DNA from: Prochlorococcus marinus XMU1402
GTDB lineage: Bacteria > Cyanobacteriota > Cyanobacteriia > PCC-6307 > Cyanobiaceae
DNA length: 64,000 nucleotides
Direction of reading: 5' to 3'
Assembly: GCF_017696205.1 (NCBI RefSeq)
Contig: NZ_JAAORD010000001.1
Coordinates: forward strand, 682,001 to 746,000
The notes under the pieces were generated by a model. It searched no databases and was not told the DNA's origin. It saw only the letters and a program-made list of their open reading frames with translations. Made by a program: the position numbers and the translations under genes. Below, piece by piece: positions 63,999 through 64,000 of this stretch. Position 1 is the first letter of the stretch. The number at the start of each line of letters is the position of its first letter.

Positions 63999-64000
63999 TG

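Noticed and set aside
1-64000. tRNA genes, CRISPR arrays, insertion sequences, prophage genes
   Set aside because: No T-loop signature with cloverleaf context, no spaced direct repeats, no transposase or integrase, and no phage structural genes were found on reading both strands.

Overview
The window is strongly AT-rich, densely coded DNA of a high-light-type Prochlorococcus (marine picocyanobacterium). Support comes from an intact photosynthetic gene set (petN, thf1, chlP, pcyA, hemA, the glpX-type bisphosphatase, ferredoxin-dependent sir, sipA), very short intergenic gaps, frequent TTG/GTG starts, and a cyanobacterial phosphate/arsenate gene neighbourhood. No tRNA, rRNA, CRISPR array, insertion sequence or phage gene was seen.

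Region 1 (about 1-12.6 kb) is a phosphate-acquisition and arsenate-detoxification island. It holds the end of a K+ channel, a c6-like cytochrome, phoB-phoR, a divergent outer-membrane porin and pstS, then chrA-arsJ-gap facing arsR, and pstC-pstA-pstB. Paired TTAA-type repeats at 11-bp pitch, which look like cyanobacterial Pho boxes, lie before the porin, pstS and pstC. A perfect 24-bp palindrome between arsR and gap is the likely ArsR operator. PstSCAB imports phosphate (and unavoidably arsenate); Gap makes 1-arseno-3-phosphoglycerate and ArsJ exports it.

Region 2 (12.6-19.6 kb) has a mostly non-coding stretch with a candidate structured RNA, then a tightly packed minus-strand operon of the four 'ligase-associated DNA damage response' proteins: MBL-fold exonuclease, ATP-dependent DNA ligase, Lhr-like helicase and PdeM-type phosphoesterase.

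Region 3 (19.6-26.2 kb) is an accessory islet of small, mostly unrecognised genes: a stand-alone IF-2 N-domain protein, a DUF2130 coiled-coil/nuclease-like protein, a ribbon-helix-helix-like protein, two paralogous 58-65 aa proteins, a lipoprotein, small secreted and membrane proteins, and two decaying or recoded genes (one with two in-frame TGA codons at apparent Trp positions, one with a frameshift in an A9 tract).

Region 4 (26.2-64 kb) is core genome: petN with a translationally coupled 46 aa membrane ORF, thf1, clpP, ftsH, sipA, two M16 peptidases, pcyA, a DevBCA-type exporter, a glycosyltransferase, rpsB-tsf (with a convincing pseudoknot in the rpsB leader), recG, a VanX-like dipeptidase, sir, glyS, chlP, a VanY-like carboxypeptidase, typA, lptB, ccsA, rpe, glpX, hemA, glgC, gnd, pgl, a CIA30 protein, ilvD and an unusual upp homologue. 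Carbon metabolism genes (rpe, glpX, glgC, gnd, pgl) cluster between 53 and 60 kb and join the Calvin cycle, glycogen synthesis and the oxidative pentose phosphate pathway.
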